Shown: one piece after another, positions 1 to 8,385 of the stretch
Layout of the letters: every line of letters starts with the position of its first letter
Numbering within the stretch: position 1 is the first letter of the stretch
Origin: an uncultured Bacteroidales bacterium
Lineage (GTDB): Bacteria; Bacteroidota; Bacteroidia; Bacteroidales; Bacteroidaceae
Direction: 5' to 3'
Assembly: GCA_902763865.1 (NCBI GenBank)
Contig: CACWTR010000003.1
Location: forward strand, 28,510-92,509
Length of the DNA: 64,000 nucleotides
Notes under the pieces: generated by a model
What the model was told of the DNA's origin: nothing
Databases searched by the model: none
What the model saw: the letters and a program-made list of their open reading frames with translations, nothing else
Translations under genes and position numbers: made by a program

Positions 1-225
1 GAGGCACTTGGGCGCTACGAGGAGTTCCGCCCCGGGGATCCTTACCTTGTCCAGACCACCGACGGACGCCTCATGGTGAAGATGGTGCAGGACCCCGGAC
101 CCACTTCGCCCTTCCTGCTGCTCTCCACGGAAAACCCCAACTATCAGCTTGCCGACGGAGGCAGGCTTGCCAAAAGCGAATTCCGAACAGCCTACCGCGT
201 CATCATGGTGATGAGGGACCTGTAG
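1..225 (+). CDS. C-terminal end of a LexA/S24-like regulator (5' truncated by window)
   Basis: The reading frame is open from the first base and stops with TAG at 223-225, giving the last 74 residues of a protein that starts outside the window. The visible part reads YLVQTTDGRLMVKMV, then LLLSTENPNYQ, and ends in VIMVMRDL. That order (a short strand, a conserved Lys, an 'S.NP.Y' turn, a last strand) resembles the C-terminal half of S24/LexA-type peptidase domains found in Bacteroidetes XRE-family repressors, where the Lys is the catalytic general base. This is an inference from motif spacing; the helix-turn-helix part is not visible. A frame effect cannot be excluded, but the codon use matches the neighbours. 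Confidence 0.6.
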   Translation, partial: EALGRYEEFRPGDPYLVQTTDGRLMVKMVQDPGPTSPFLLLSTENPNYQLADGGRLAKSEFRTAYRVIMVMRDL

Positions 226-297
226 GACCTACAAGACTTACGTGACCCATAGGACCTATGAGCCTAATGTGACCTATGAGCCTAATCAGCCACAGTT
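226..297. repeat. Short tandem repeat, 9/18-bp period
   Basis: The intergenic stretch is built from near-identical GACC/GACTTA/GAGCCTAAT words. The clearest copies are two consecutive 18-bp units at 253-270 and 271-288 that differ only in the last two bases. It ends nine bases before the ATG at 298. Similar 9-bp arrays of different sequence occur at 10.6, 12.2, 42.3 and 63.1 kb. Confidence 0.7.
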
Positions 298-1539
298 ATG
301 GAAACACTCATTCAGATTACCGGCGTGCAATATACTTGCGCAGAAGCGGACTTGCGCTCTGTCATGACAGGAATGCAGCAGCAGAAGCCCGAGGTGCTGC
401 TCGTCACGGAACAGACGCACGACTTCGGCATCATTGTCCGTGCCCTGGTCGGCACCGAGTACCGAGGTGTGGTGAGCCGCTTCGACTTGAAGTCCGTGCT
501 GCGCATGATGCAGTACGGCAATACGTCCGTGATTGTGGGGAAGGTGGAAGACACGGACAGCGACGGGGGCTGCTATGACATCAGGGTTTGCGAGAACTAT
601 CCTACCGACGATGACTCTCCCGACGCCCTGCCCGATATCTGGGCCGACTGGCACTGGACAGGTGCGCCGCTCATGGACAACAGCCCTGAGGACTGCCGGC
701 TCGACATCAGCCTGAAGGTGGTGCTGACGGAACTGCAGCGCAGCGGAAGCATGAACAAACAGACGCTGCTTGAGCACCTGGCCCTCATCATGGAGCTGGC
801 CCGATGGGACGTGAGCCGCGAGACACAGCAGCAGCTCAGCCTGACGCGCCGCCTGGTGAGCCGCCACACGGACCCCGACATACGCTCGCTGGCTCCCCGC
901 CTGTGCCGCACGCTCACCGCTATGGGAAGCGGGAAGCGCACCCGCCTGTTCCAGGAGCAATACCTGCCGATGCTCTGCGAGAGCGAGGCAGCGAAGCGCA
1001 TGTACCGGCAATGGTGCACCATTCACAAGCCGGAGCTGTGCGACGTGAAGCTGTGGGAGGCAACGGTCAGGAGGCAGCTGGATGCCGTCGAGGAATGTCT
1101 GACCCTGTTGCCTGCCGACCTCTGCTACCAGAAGGACCAGTTCGGAGCTCTCATGCACCGGCTTCTCTACCTCAATGTGCCGCGGCAGAAGCTACTCATG
1201 CTGCTCTCTGCCTTCGTGCTGAGGAGGCAGCTGCGGAAACAGCTCGGCCTGGACGAGGAGGAATCGGGCCATGCCGACGAAGAAGAGCGCAGGCTGGCGC
1301 TGAAGCTGGCTCCCATTTTCCACGGCGACACGGAGAGCGTGCGCGAGTTTCTCTTGCTGACGAGGGACCAGAAGCCAACCGACATCACGCACATCGTGAA
1401 CCTTTGGGTCAGGGAGAAGCGCATCAGCTCCATCCACTGCCGACGTCCGCTCTGGACGGTGCTCCACGAGACGGGCATCTACAAGCCGACGGAATCGAAT
1501 TGGAACACGCAGATCATCGTCAGGAGAAACGGCGGCTAA
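298..1539 (+). CDS. Uncharacterised protein with a possible HIRAN-like N-terminal domain
   Basis: Product of 413 residues. Residues 5-100 (ITGVQYT ... PEVLLVTEQ ... YRGVVSRFDL ... VIVGKVED) have the strand pattern and the 'G-V/Y-x-P/R' turn of HIRAN domains, small DNA-binding modules fused to helicases and nucleases, but similarity is weak and this is inference. The rest is mostly helical, rich in Leu, Arg and Cys, with no recognisable catalytic motif, signal peptide or membrane segment. The gene ends convergently with recQ, sharing the CTAA at 1536-1539, so its placement next to a DNA helicase fits a role in DNA metabolism without proving it. Length and codon use support a real gene. Confidence 0.75.
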   Translation: METLIQITGVQYTCAEADLRSVMTGMQQQKPEVLLVTEQTHDFGIIVRALVGTEYRGVVSRFDLKSVLRMMQYGNTSVIVGKVEDTDSDGGCYDIRVCENYPTDDDSPDALPDIWADWHWTGAPLMDNSPEDCRLDISLKVVLTELQRSGSMNKQTLLEHLALIMELARWDVSRETQQQLSLTRRLVSRHTDPDIRSLAPRLCRTLTAMGSGKRTRLFQEQYLPMLCESEAAKRMYRQWCTIHKPELCDVKLWEATVRRQLDAVEECLTLLPADLCYQKDQFGALMHRLLYLNVPRQKLLMLLSAFVLRRQLRKQLGLDEEESGHADEEERRLALKLAPIFHGDTESVREFLLLTRDQKPTDITHIVNLWVREKRISSIHCRRPLWTVLHETGIYKPTESNWNTQIIVRRNGG

Positions 1540-3431
1540 GGCCGGGGTAAGGCTCGCAGGAGCATTCCGTCGGAGGCGATTTCCCCTTCTGCACGCATGC
1601 GGTCTATGACTGCCTCAAGGTGTTCCGCTCTGAAGCCGGCAAGGTCGAGTTCGTAAGCCAGGAGGGGTCCCTGCTGAAGCTGTGCAAGGATGTGCCTGCG
1701 CATGGCATCGTAGGCCCCGACCGATGGTGTCTGCTCCTGCCTGCGCCTGCAAACGTCGCAGATGCCGCAGTCCTGTTCGGCTTCCTCTCCAAAGTAGTGC
1801 AGTAGCATGCGGCTGCGACAGCAGTCGTCCGCGGCGGCGTACTGCAACATTGCCTCGACGCGCTCTTCCTGCCGCTTCCTGCGTTCTCCGTAGATGCGGG
1901 GAGGAAGGCTGACCTCTTCCCTATCGACACGGCGGCGGCGGAAGGTGACGAGGGGTATGTGCTTGCGCGGTATGAAGGAGACGAGGCGCAGCTGGGACAG
2001 CCTGAGCAGGACCTGGTAGATGTCCTCGACGGACAGGCCAGCCTCGCTGCTCAGGAAGGACTCGTCGATATAGACGTAGTCAACGAAGATGCCGCCGTAG
2101 TTGCGGAGCACGGACAGGATGAGCCGTTCCTCGGCGGGGAAGAGGGCACGGAACAGTTCGTTGCGCGAGACGTCGATGCGCAGGCGGCTGGAGGCATCGT
2201 CCTCGCTGCAGTATTCGATGTAGCCGGCCTTGTCGAGCAAGTCGAGGGCACCGGCGAGCATTGTCGGGTAATAGCCGTAGGTGCGGCAGAACTGTTCGAC
2301 ATTGAATTCACGGGTGACGCGCAGGCCGTCGCCGATGGCGATGTTGAGGAAACAGCACAGGAGTTCATAGACGCCCTGCACGTAGTCGAGCGCGGGGAAC
2401 TGCTGCGCGATGCGCTGCGAGGCCCGCTGCCGCTCCTTGCCGTCGGTCAGGAGGATGGCGTAGGACTGTTTGCCGTCGCGCCCGGCGCGTCCTGCCTCCT
2501 GGAAGTATGCCTCGATGGAGTCCGGCATGTCGGCATGGAGCACCAGGCGGACGTCGGGCTTGTCTATGCCCATGCCGAAGGCGTTGGTTGCCACCATGAT
2601 GCGCACTTCTCCGCGATACCAGCGCTCCTGGCGCTCGTTCTTCTGCACGACGTTCAGGCCAGCATGGTAGAAGGTGGCGGTGAACCCGGACTCGGTGAGT
2701 TGTGCGGCAAGTTCCTGACTCTTCCTCCGGCTGCGTGTATAGACGATGCAGGAGCCGGGGATGTTCTGCAGAGCCCGGATGATGCCGCCAAGCATCTCGT
2801 CTGCCGGCTGCACGATGTATGCGAGGTTCCGGCGGGCGAAACTCATCCTCAGCACATTCTTCTCGCGGAATCCGAGCTGCTGCTGTATGTCGTCCACGAC
2901 TGCCGGTGTTGCCGTTGCCGTCAGGGCCAGCACCGGACACTGCGGAAAGAACTTGCGGATGTTGGCTATGTCAAGGTAGGAGGGCCGGAAGTCGTAGCCC
3001 CACTGACAGATGCAGTGTGCCTCATCGACCGTGATGAAGCAGACATTCATGCGGCTCAGCTTGTTCAGGAACAGTTCGTTGGAGAGTCGCTCGGGGGAGA
3101 TGTAGAGGAACTTGCAGGCTTCGAAGATGCAGTTGTCCAGGACGGTCAGTACCTGTTCGTGCTGCATGCTGCTGTTGATGTAGGCAGCCTTGATGCCTCG
3201 TCTGCGGAGGGCTTCCACCTGGTCCTTCATCAGTGAGATGAGCGGGGTGAAGACGATGCAGATACCCTTCATGGCGAGGGCGGGCACCTGGAAGGTGATG
3301 CTCTTGCCGCCGCCGGTAGGCATGAGGCCGAGGGTGTCGCGTCCTGCCCCGATGCTCTCGATGACCTGCAGCTGTATGCCGCGAAAATCATCGTAGCCCC
3401 AATACTTGCGAAGGATAGAAAGATACTCCAT
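1536..3431 (-). CDS. recQ: RecQ-family ATP-dependent DNA helicase
   Basis: 631-residue superfamily-2 helicase that unwinds DNA 3'-5' during recombination and gap repair. Walker A PTGGGKS lies at residues 38-44, DEAH at 136-139 followed by CICQWGYDFRP, the RecQ-specific aromatic-rich loop, and LTATATP is motif III. Four cysteines near the C-terminus (about C538, C555, C558, C561; spacing 17-3-3 as in E. coli RecQ) form the zinc module. It is unusual that this module sits at residue 538 rather than near 380 and that only about 70 residues follow, so the classical winged-helix plus HRDC tail is absent. An insert of about 150 residues with winged-helix character lies between the helicase core and the zinc module. 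The next gene on the strand is recJ's neighbour, separated by a 22-bp repeat array. Confidence 0.96.
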   Translation of the reverse strand: MEYLSILRKYWGYDDFRGIQLQVIESIGAGRDTLGLMPTGGGKSITFQVPALAMKGICIVFTPLISLMKDQVEALRRRGIKAAYINSSMQHEQVLTVLDNCIFEACKFLYISPERLSNELFLNKLSRMNVCFITVDEAHCICQWGYDFRPSYLDIANIRKFFPQCPVLALTATATPAVVDDIQQQLGFREKNVLRMSFARRNLAYIVQPADEMLGGIIRALQNIPGSCIVYTRSRRKSQELAAQLTESGFTATFYHAGLNVVQKNERQERWYRGEVRIMVATNAFGMGIDKPDVRLVLHADMPDSIEAYFQEAGRAGRDGKQSYAILLTDGKERQRASQRIAQQFPALDYVQGVYELLCCFLNIAIGDGLRVTREFNVEQFCRTYGYYPTMLAGALDLLDKAGYIEYCSEDDASSRLRIDVSRNELFRALFPAEERLILSVLRNYGGIFVDYVYIDESFLSSEAGLSVEDIYQVLLRLSQLRLVSFIPRKHIPLVTFRRRRVDREEVSLPPRIYGERRKRQEERVEAMLQYAAADDCCRSRMLLHYFGEEAEQDCGICDVCRRRQEQTPSVGAYDAMRRHILAQLQQGPLLAYELDLAGFRAEHLEAVIDRMRAEGEIASDGMLLRALPRP

Positions 3432-3473
3432 TCCCTGTCGTTGAATATGAAAGATGACGTTCCGGGCTCCGAC

Positions 3474-3620
3474 GGCTCGTGAGTCGTTGGCCAGAAGCTC
3501 GTGAGTCGATGGCCTTAAGCTCGTGAGTCGTTGGCCTTAAACTCGTGAGTCGATGGCCAGAAGCTCGTGAGTCGTTGGCCAGAAGCTCGTGAGTCGTTGG
3601 CCAGAAGCTCGTGAGTCGTT
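3474..3620. repeat. 22-bp tandem repeat array, seven units (CGTGAGTC family)
   Basis: CGTGAGTC occurs at 3478, 3500, 3522, 3544, 3566, 3588 and 3610, an exact 22-bp period. The part between copies is GTTGGCCAGAAGCT or close variants (GAT/GTT, CCAGAA/CCTTAA). The array fills most of the 216-bp gap between the start of recQ and the end of recJ. A related array with inverted ends lies at 46.2 kb. The 'spacers' are near-identical, so this is not a CRISPR. Confidence 0.95.
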
Positions 3621-3647
3621 TTCTGGCGGGACGGCTTCTGCTGTCAG

Positions 3648-5378
3648 TCAGGCATTCTGCTCGATGGGCTTTATGTCCTCAATCTGCAGCTGCACCTCCC
3701 CGCGCTTGTGGGTGTTTTCCTCGATGTGATAGACGATGTCGAAGGCACGCTTCGTCTTGATGTAGCGGGCCTGCGAGCTTTGTCCGAAGGCGATGCCGTT
3801 CATGACGTTGCTGCTCTTCGAGTCCACGAGCTCCAGCTTGATGTGCTCCTGGTCGCGCCCCACGACCTTGCTGGTGCCGTAGTCATAGACCTGCCGTGTG
3901 CGGAAGAGGGGCTTCGAGTTGTCGGGTCCGTAGGGGGCGAAGCGCTTGATGTCGGCAGCCATGCGGCGGTTGATGTCGCGGAAGTCGATGTCGGCATCGA
4001 TGTGGAGTATGGCGTTGACCTGCTCGGGCTGTATGTGCTCCTTGACGTACTGCTCGAAGCGGTGGCGGAAGGCCGGTATGTTCTGTGCCGGCAGGCTCAG
4101 GCCGGCGGCGTAGGTGTGACCGCCGAAGTTCTCGAGCAGGTCTGCACAGCTCTCGATGGCCTTATAGACGTCGAACCCTGGCACGCTGCGGGCCGAACCG
4201 GTAGCCATGCCGTCGTCGTTGCAGGTGAGAACCACGCTGGGCTTGTAGAAGACCTCCGTCAGGCGCGAGGCCACAATGCCGATGATGCCGCGGTGCCACT
4301 CTTCGTTGAAGAGGACGATGGACTTGTGCTCGTGGCGGTGCTCCAGTGTCATGACGATGCGGTTGGCTTCCTCCGTCATGGACTTGTCCAGGTCCTTGCG
4401 CTGCTCGTTGTACTCGTTGATTTGCTCGGCCAGCTTCATGGCCTTCTGCTGGTCCCTTTCGATGAGGAGTGCTACGGCCTCGCCGCCTGTCTGCATACGT
4501 CCGGATGCGTTGATGCGCGGCCCTATCTTGAAGATGATGTCCCCCAGGGAAATCTCCCTGCTCCCGAGTCCGCACACCTCCATGAGCGCCTTGACGCCGG
4601 TGCTGGGTCCGCTGTTGAGCTGGCGCAGGCCGTGGTAGGCCAGGATGCGGTTCTCGCCCATGATGGGCACGATGTCGGCAGCGATGCTGATGGCACAGAG
4701 GTCGAGCAGGGGGATGAGTTGCGAGAACTCGATGCCGTTGTTCAGGGCAAAAGCCTGAATCAGCTTGAAGCCTACGCCGCAGCCGCAGAGGTGCTCGTAG
4801 GGATAGGTGTTGTCGAAGCGCTTGGCATTGAGCACAGCCACAGCCGGCGGCAACTCCGCGCCCGGCACGTGATGATCGCAGATGATGAAGTCGATGCCCT
4901 TCTCCTTGGCGTAGGCAATCTCATCGGTAGCCTTGATGCCACAGTCGAGCACGATGACAAGGCCTACGCCCGTCTCGCAGGCATAATCGACACCCTTGCG
5001 CGAGACGCCGTAGCCGTCGTCGTTGCGGTCGGGAATGTAATAGTCTATGTTGCTGGAGAACTGCTGCAGGAAGCGATACACGAGTGCCACTGCCGTGCAA
5101 CCATCCACATCGTAGTCGCCATAGACGAGGATGCGCTCCTTGCGTCCGAGGGCTTCGTTGAGGCGGTTCACGGCCTTCTGCATGTCCTGAAAGAGGAACG
5201 GGTCGTGCAGGTCGGTGAGCTGAGGACGGAAGAACTTACGCGCATCCTGCACGTTGTCTATGCCACGACCTATCAGCACACGGGCCAGCACAGGGCTGAT
5301 CTTCAGCTCTGCTGCCATCTTACCCGCAAGCTCCAGTTCTGCTTCAGAAGGCGGAATATAGCTCCACTCGTAGTTCAC
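3648..5378 (-). CDS. recJ: Single-stranded-DNA-specific exonuclease RecJ
   Basis: 576-residue DHH-family 5'-3' exonuclease acting on single-stranded DNA in the RecF pathway and mismatch repair. The first DHH motif GDYDVDG is at residues 87-93, the DHH triad in ICDHHVPG at 168-170, INASGRM at about 289-295, and the DHHA1 motif GGHTYAAG at 419-426; an OB-fold region follows to the C-terminus. Length is typical of the family. It reads in the same direction as recQ, its functional partner, 216 bp downstream of it, with the 22-bp array in between. No TAnnTTTG box is obvious just upstream of the start; the 5' flank is an AT-rich AATT-type repeat. Confidence 0.97.
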   Translation of the reverse strand: MNYEWSYIPPSEAELELAGKMAAELKISPVLARVLIGRGIDNVQDARKFFRPQLTDLHDPFLFQDMQKAVNRLNEALGRKERILVYGDYDVDGCTAVALVYRFLQQFSSNIDYYIPDRNDDGYGVSRKGVDYACETGVGLVIVLDCGIKATDEIAYAKEKGIDFIICDHHVPGAELPPAVAVLNAKRFDNTYPYEHLCGCGVGFKLIQAFALNNGIEFSQLIPLLDLCAISIAADIVPIMGENRILAYHGLRQLNSGPSTGVKALMEVCGLGSREISLGDIIFKIGPRINASGRMQTGGEAVALLIERDQQKAMKLAEQINEYNEQRKDLDKSMTEEANRIVMTLEHRHEHKSIVLFNEEWHRGIIGIVASRLTEVFYKPSVVLTCNDDGMATGSARSVPGFDVYKAIESCADLLENFGGHTYAAGLSLPAQNIPAFRHRFEQYVKEHIQPEQVNAILHIDADIDFRDINRRMAADIKRFAPYGPDNSKPLFRTRQVYDYGTSKVVGRDQEHIKLELVDSKSSNVMNGIAFGQSSQARYIKTKRAFDIVYHIEENTHKRGEVQLQIEDIKPIEQNA

Positions 5379-5385
5379 TGTTTAA

Positions 5386-5510
5386 GTAAATTAAGAATTG
5401 AGAATTAAGAAAGAATAATGGCAACTTCTGGGTGCCTGCTTTCTCCTTACGTTTCTGTCTGGGTCTTGCTTCTTTCTTAATTCACAATTCTTCTTTCTTA
5501 ATTCACAATT
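5386..5510. repeat. AATT-rich degenerate short repeats
   Basis: The gap between recJ and the CoA-transferase gene carries repeated TTAAGAATTGAGAATTAAG-like and CTTAATTCACAATT-like words (copies near 5391-5410, 5476-5492 and 5495-5511). Similar CACAATT/CATAATT words occur near 7980, 12080, 31815 and 52210. No open reading frame or hairpin of note is seen. Confidence 0.6.
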
Positions 5511-5512
5511 TT

Positions 5513-7027
5513 CTACTTGATGTACTCAGCCAGGTCAGTCAGGCGCATGTCTCCCTTGCGCAGGAAGGTGTCGTGCATGGCAAAGGCAGCAGAAAGCTCG
5601 TGGTGAGTGTGTCCGCCGCGCCTCTCGGCATACTTCAGGTAGTCCTGCAGCATGGGGCGGTAGTCGGGGTGCGCCACCTTGATGAGCTCTTCTGCCTTCT
5701 GCAGGTCGCTCTTGTGGCGCAGGTCGGCCACGCCGTACTCCGTGATGACGGCATCGATATAGTGGTTCGTGTGGTCGATGTGGCTGGCAAAGGGCACGAT
5801 GCTGGAGATGGCCCCGCCCTTCGTTGTCGAGCCGCAGGTGAAGATGGTCAGGTAGGCGTTGGCTGCAAAGTCTGCAGAACCGCCGATGCCGTTCATCATC
5901 TTGGTGCCGCAAATTTTCGTGCTGTTCACATGGCCGTAGAGGTCGCACTCGATGGCCGTATTGAGGGCACAGACTCCGATGCGGGCAATGACCTCCGGAC
6001 AGTTGCTGATCTCGGACGGACGCAGCACGAGCTTGTCCTTGAAGAAGTCGATATTGTCGTAGATGTCGAGCAGGCACTCGTTGGTGACGGTCAGCGAGCA
6101 GGCCGAAGCCGACAGCACACGTCCCTGCTTCATCAAGCCGACGGGTGCATCCTGCAGCACCTCGGTGTAGATGTTGAAGTTGGGCACCTCGGGACACTGG
6201 CCCAGCGCACCGAGCACGGCATTGGCACCGCTGCCCACACCGCTCTGCAGGTTGAGGAACGACTTCGGGATGAGGCCCTGCTTGAGGTTGTGAAGCAGGA
6301 AGTCGGCCACGTTCTGCCCAATCTGGGTCGTAATGGGATCGGCATCCTTGAAGCTGCGGGCCTCGTCGGGCACGTTGCACTCCACAATGCCCACGATGCG
6401 GTCGGCATCAACCTCCACGTAGGGCTTGCCGATGCGGTCGCTGGCCTTCGTTATCATGATGGGCTTGCGGAAAGGATGGTCCTCTATCTCATAGACATCA
6501 TGGATGCCCTTGCTGTTGGGACTGTGGAATGCATTGAGCTCTACGATGATGCCCTCGGTGGCGAGTCGGCATATCGTGGGACTGATGCCGCCTGCCGCAG
6601 TCAGGTAGATGTGCGCCTTGCTGCCCACTTTCTCGATGGCACAAGCCTCGATGATGGCCCAGTTCACCTCCCCGAGGTAGCCCTGGCGAATCTGCGTTGC
6701 CATGTTCGAGAGGTTCAGGTCGGAATAGTGCAGGTGCGTATTGCGGTTGACGTTCTTGCGGAAGTCGGGGTTGGTGGTGTAGGGTGCACGGAAATCGATG
6801 GCATCGACGTCGGAGAGCTCGCCGTCGCAGCTCTGGCCCGTGCTGGCACCGGTGAAGACACTGATCTTGAAGGGACGGCCTGCAGCATGCTCTGCCTCTG
6901 CCTTCTTCGCAATTTCGGCAGGAGTACACTTGGCAACGCCTGCAGGCGTAAATCCACTCAAGCCAATAGTCTGTCCGTTCTGAATAAGCGCTGCAGCCTC
7001 TGCAGCAGTAAGTTTATTGAATTCCAT
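5513..7027 (-). CDS. Succinyl-CoA:acetate (acyl-CoA:acetate) CoA-transferase
   Basis: 504-residue class-I CoA-transferase of the acetyl-CoA hydrolase/transferase family, which moves CoA between succinyl- or propionyl-CoA and acetate in the cytoplasm; in Bacteroidales this serves succinate, propionate and acetate fermentation. The probable catalytic glutamate is E289 in NIYTEVLQD, preceded by the SGVGSGANA loop at 262-270. GTKMMNGIGGSADFA near residue 390 is the conserved glycine-rich stretch of the family. Full length compared with characterised members (about 500 residues). A TATCTTTG box on the same strand at 7060-7053 is a plausible -7 element. Substrate pair is inferred from the family, not proven. 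Confidence 0.92.
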   Translation of the reverse strand: MEFNKLTAAEAAALIQNGQTIGLSGFTPAGVAKCTPAEIAKKAEAEHAAGRPFKISVFTGASTGQSCDGELSDVDAIDFRAPYTTNPDFRKNVNRNTHLHYSDLNLSNMATQIRQGYLGEVNWAIIEACAIEKVGSKAHIYLTAAGGISPTICRLATEGIIVELNAFHSPNSKGIHDVYEIEDHPFRKPIMITKASDRIGKPYVEVDADRIVGIVECNVPDEARSFKDADPITTQIGQNVADFLLHNLKQGLIPKSFLNLQSGVGSGANAVLGALGQCPEVPNFNIYTEVLQDAPVGLMKQGRVLSASACSLTVTNECLLDIYDNIDFFKDKLVLRPSEISNCPEVIARIGVCALNTAIECDLYGHVNSTKICGTKMMNGIGGSADFAANAYLTIFTCGSTTKGGAISSIVPFASHIDHTNHYIDAVITEYGVADLRHKSDLQKAEELIKVAHPDYRPMLQDYLKYAERRGGHTHHELSAAFAMHDTFLRKGDMRLTDLAEYIK

Positions 7028-7052
7028 GATGTATTATTTTGTTTTTTGCGCA

Positions 7053-7060
7053 CAAAGATA
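7053..7060 (-). promoter_or_regulatory. Bacteroidetes -7 box (TATCTTTG) for the CoA-transferase gene
   Basis: On the minus strand the sequence reads TATCTTTG, matching TAnnTTTG, about 25 bases before the ATG at 7027. No clear TTTG is seen at the expected -33 position. Confidence 0.55.
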
Positions 7061-7141
7061 CAAAATAATCTTGAATTACGCCCCATGAAGCGCTAATTAT
7101 TTCCCACCTTTGAACCTCTTTTAACATACATCATTGGAGAT

Positions 7142-7732
7142 TCATGTCTGAAAGGGCTTCTTTTGGAAAAACGAGAGGTAGTTTTCTGCCATTGCAGAGC
7201 ACAGGAAAGGCAGACTTATGCCCCGCAATTCGGCCACATTATTATATAGGTCGGCAATCGGACGCTTCTCGTCGTCCGTCTCCAGCATCAGGCGGTCCAA
7301 AGGACACAGGCGCAGACTCTCCGCATTGTGGCGCAAGCCGAAACTGACGTAGAATCCGGCACCGAGCAACGACATCAGCTGCTGCGGCTTGCCGCGGAAG
7401 CCGTGGAGCATCCACGGCATTGTGGGATGCTGCTCGCGACGCAGGCGCAGCAGGCGGTCTATGGCCCTGACACAGTGTATCACGAGCGGCTTCCTCTCCT
7501 GTTCGCTCAGCGCTATGTGCTGCCGGAAGACCGCTTCCTGCCTCTCCATAGCAGCACCGCGCACGGCATCCAGTCCGCATTCCCCCAAGGCTATTCTGCC
7601 GGAAAGGTCGGGCACGGAAAATGGTTCGTCTGCCCTCCAGGGATGAATGCCCCAAGTGTCGCAACCGTCAACGACAGCCACGACACCCGTCTCTGCAGGA
7701 ACATGATGCGTATGGAAATCAATGAAGGTCAT
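7142..7732 (-). CDS. TatD-family metal-dependent hydrolase, short form
   Basis: 196 residues. The metal ligands of the TatD/YcfH amidohydrolase fold are recognisable: DFHTHH at the N-terminus, GECGLD (glutamate ligand), PLVIHCVRA (histidine), MLHGFRG (histidine) and LETDDE (final Asp). Members are metal-dependent DNases or deacylases. This copy is about 60 residues shorter than standard TatD (about 260), with loops trimmed, as in other Bacteroidetes short forms. Its ATG overlaps the yidD stop by four bases (7729-7732), so it is translated from the yidD-rnpA-hemD transcript. Confidence 0.85.
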   Translation of the reverse strand: MTFIDFHTHHVPAETGVVAVVDGCDTWGIHPWRADEPFSVPDLSGRIALGECGLDAVRGAAMERQEAVFRQHIALSEQERKPLVIHCVRAIDRLLRLRREQHPTMPWMLHGFRGKPQQLMSLLGAGFYVSFGLRHNAESLRLCPLDRLMLETDDEKRPIADLYNNVAELRGISLPFLCSAMAENYLSFFQKKPFQT

Positions 7733-7959
7733 GGCACGGGATCATAGCCGCTTCCACCCCAGGGATGGCAACGCAGCAGACGTCGCAGGGCAAGCCACGA
7801 GCCCCTGAACGGCCCATGCTTGCGCAGCGCTTCCACGGCATACTGACTGCAAGTGGGCGTGAAGCGGCACGAGGGTGGCGTCAGCGGAGAGATGAACCGC
7901 TGATAGAAACGGATGGGCAGGATGAGCACCCCTGCCAATAATCGACTTGCAGCTTTCAC
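7729..7959 (-). CDS. yidD: Membrane protein insertion efficiency factor YidD
   Basis: 76-residue protein with the family signature [14 protein letters not shown] and C-terminal [12 protein letters not shown]. YidD sits at the inner membrane and assists YidC/Sec-mediated insertion. An amphipathic or membrane-binding N-terminal helix ([18 protein letters not shown]) precedes the Cys motif. Location immediately downstream of rnpA is the classic order in many bacteria. Overlap with the TatD-like gene is ATG/TGA type. Confidence 0.96.
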   Translation of the reverse strand: MKAASRLLAGVLILPIRFYQRFISPLTPPSCRFTPTCSQYAVEALRKHGPFRGSWLALRRLLRCHPWGGSGYDPVP

Positions 7960-7977
7960 CTGAGGACTCTGAACTCG

Positions 7978-8010
7978 AAATTATGAATTATGAACTATAA
8001 ATTATGAAAT
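7978..8010. repeat. AAATTATGAA-type short repeat
   Basis: Between yidD and rnpA three near-copies of AATTATGAA/TAAATTATGAA lie in about 30 bp. Part of the AT-rich repeat class seen at other gene borders here. Confidence 0.5.
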
Positions 8011-8385
8011 CTATGCTAAGGACTCGTGGATGCGCTGAAGGATATTGCGCATCTTCTGGAACACTTTCTCTGTGGGCAGCAACTCGGCAGACGTCCAGAG
8101 GAAGGCAATGTCGAGGCCGCCGCCGAGAGGCTGAAGCAGTCCCTTCTGCAGGCGGTAGGCTTCGCGAAGCTGTCGCTTGACGCGGTTACGCTTGACGGCT
8201 CGCTTGAAGTAGCGCTTGGAGACCGACACCATGATGCGCACGCCTGGCTCGTCGCTTGGCATGAAGACTGCCCTGACGGGGAAAGCCGACACCGACTGAT
8301 GTCCGCCGCTGAACATCTCCTCGAGCACCTTGCGGCTGCAAAGGCGCTCTTCCTTGCCGAGGGTGTGGGGGACGACGTTATCCAT
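8011..8385 (-). CDS. rnpA: Ribonuclease P protein component
   Basis: 124 residues from the ATG at 8385 (MDNVVPHTLGKEERL). RNase P protein binds the catalytic RNA and helps mature tRNA 5' ends. The family signature VKRNRVKRQLREAYR (the RNR motif) is in the middle and the N-terminal LGKEERLCSRK is typical. A longer frame upstream, to 8517, has a low-complexity Pro/Ser-rich extension lying wholly inside hemD and is rejected. The chosen start overlaps the hemD stop by eight bases, supporting coupled translation hemD-rnpA-yidD. Confidence 0.95.
   Translation of the reverse strand: MDNVVPHTLGKEERLCSRKVLEEMFSGGHQSVSAFPVRAVFMPSDEPGVRIMVSVSKRYFKRAVKRNRVKRQLREAYRLQKGLLQPLGGGLDIAFLWTSAELLPTEKVFQKMRNILQRIHESLA

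Noticed and set aside
3474-3620. CRISPR array
   Set aside because: Unit is 22 bp in total with no variable spacer and no cas genes nearby.
3708-5408. 566-codon frame opposite recJ
   Set aside because: Antisense shadow of a full-length RecJ with all DHH motifs.
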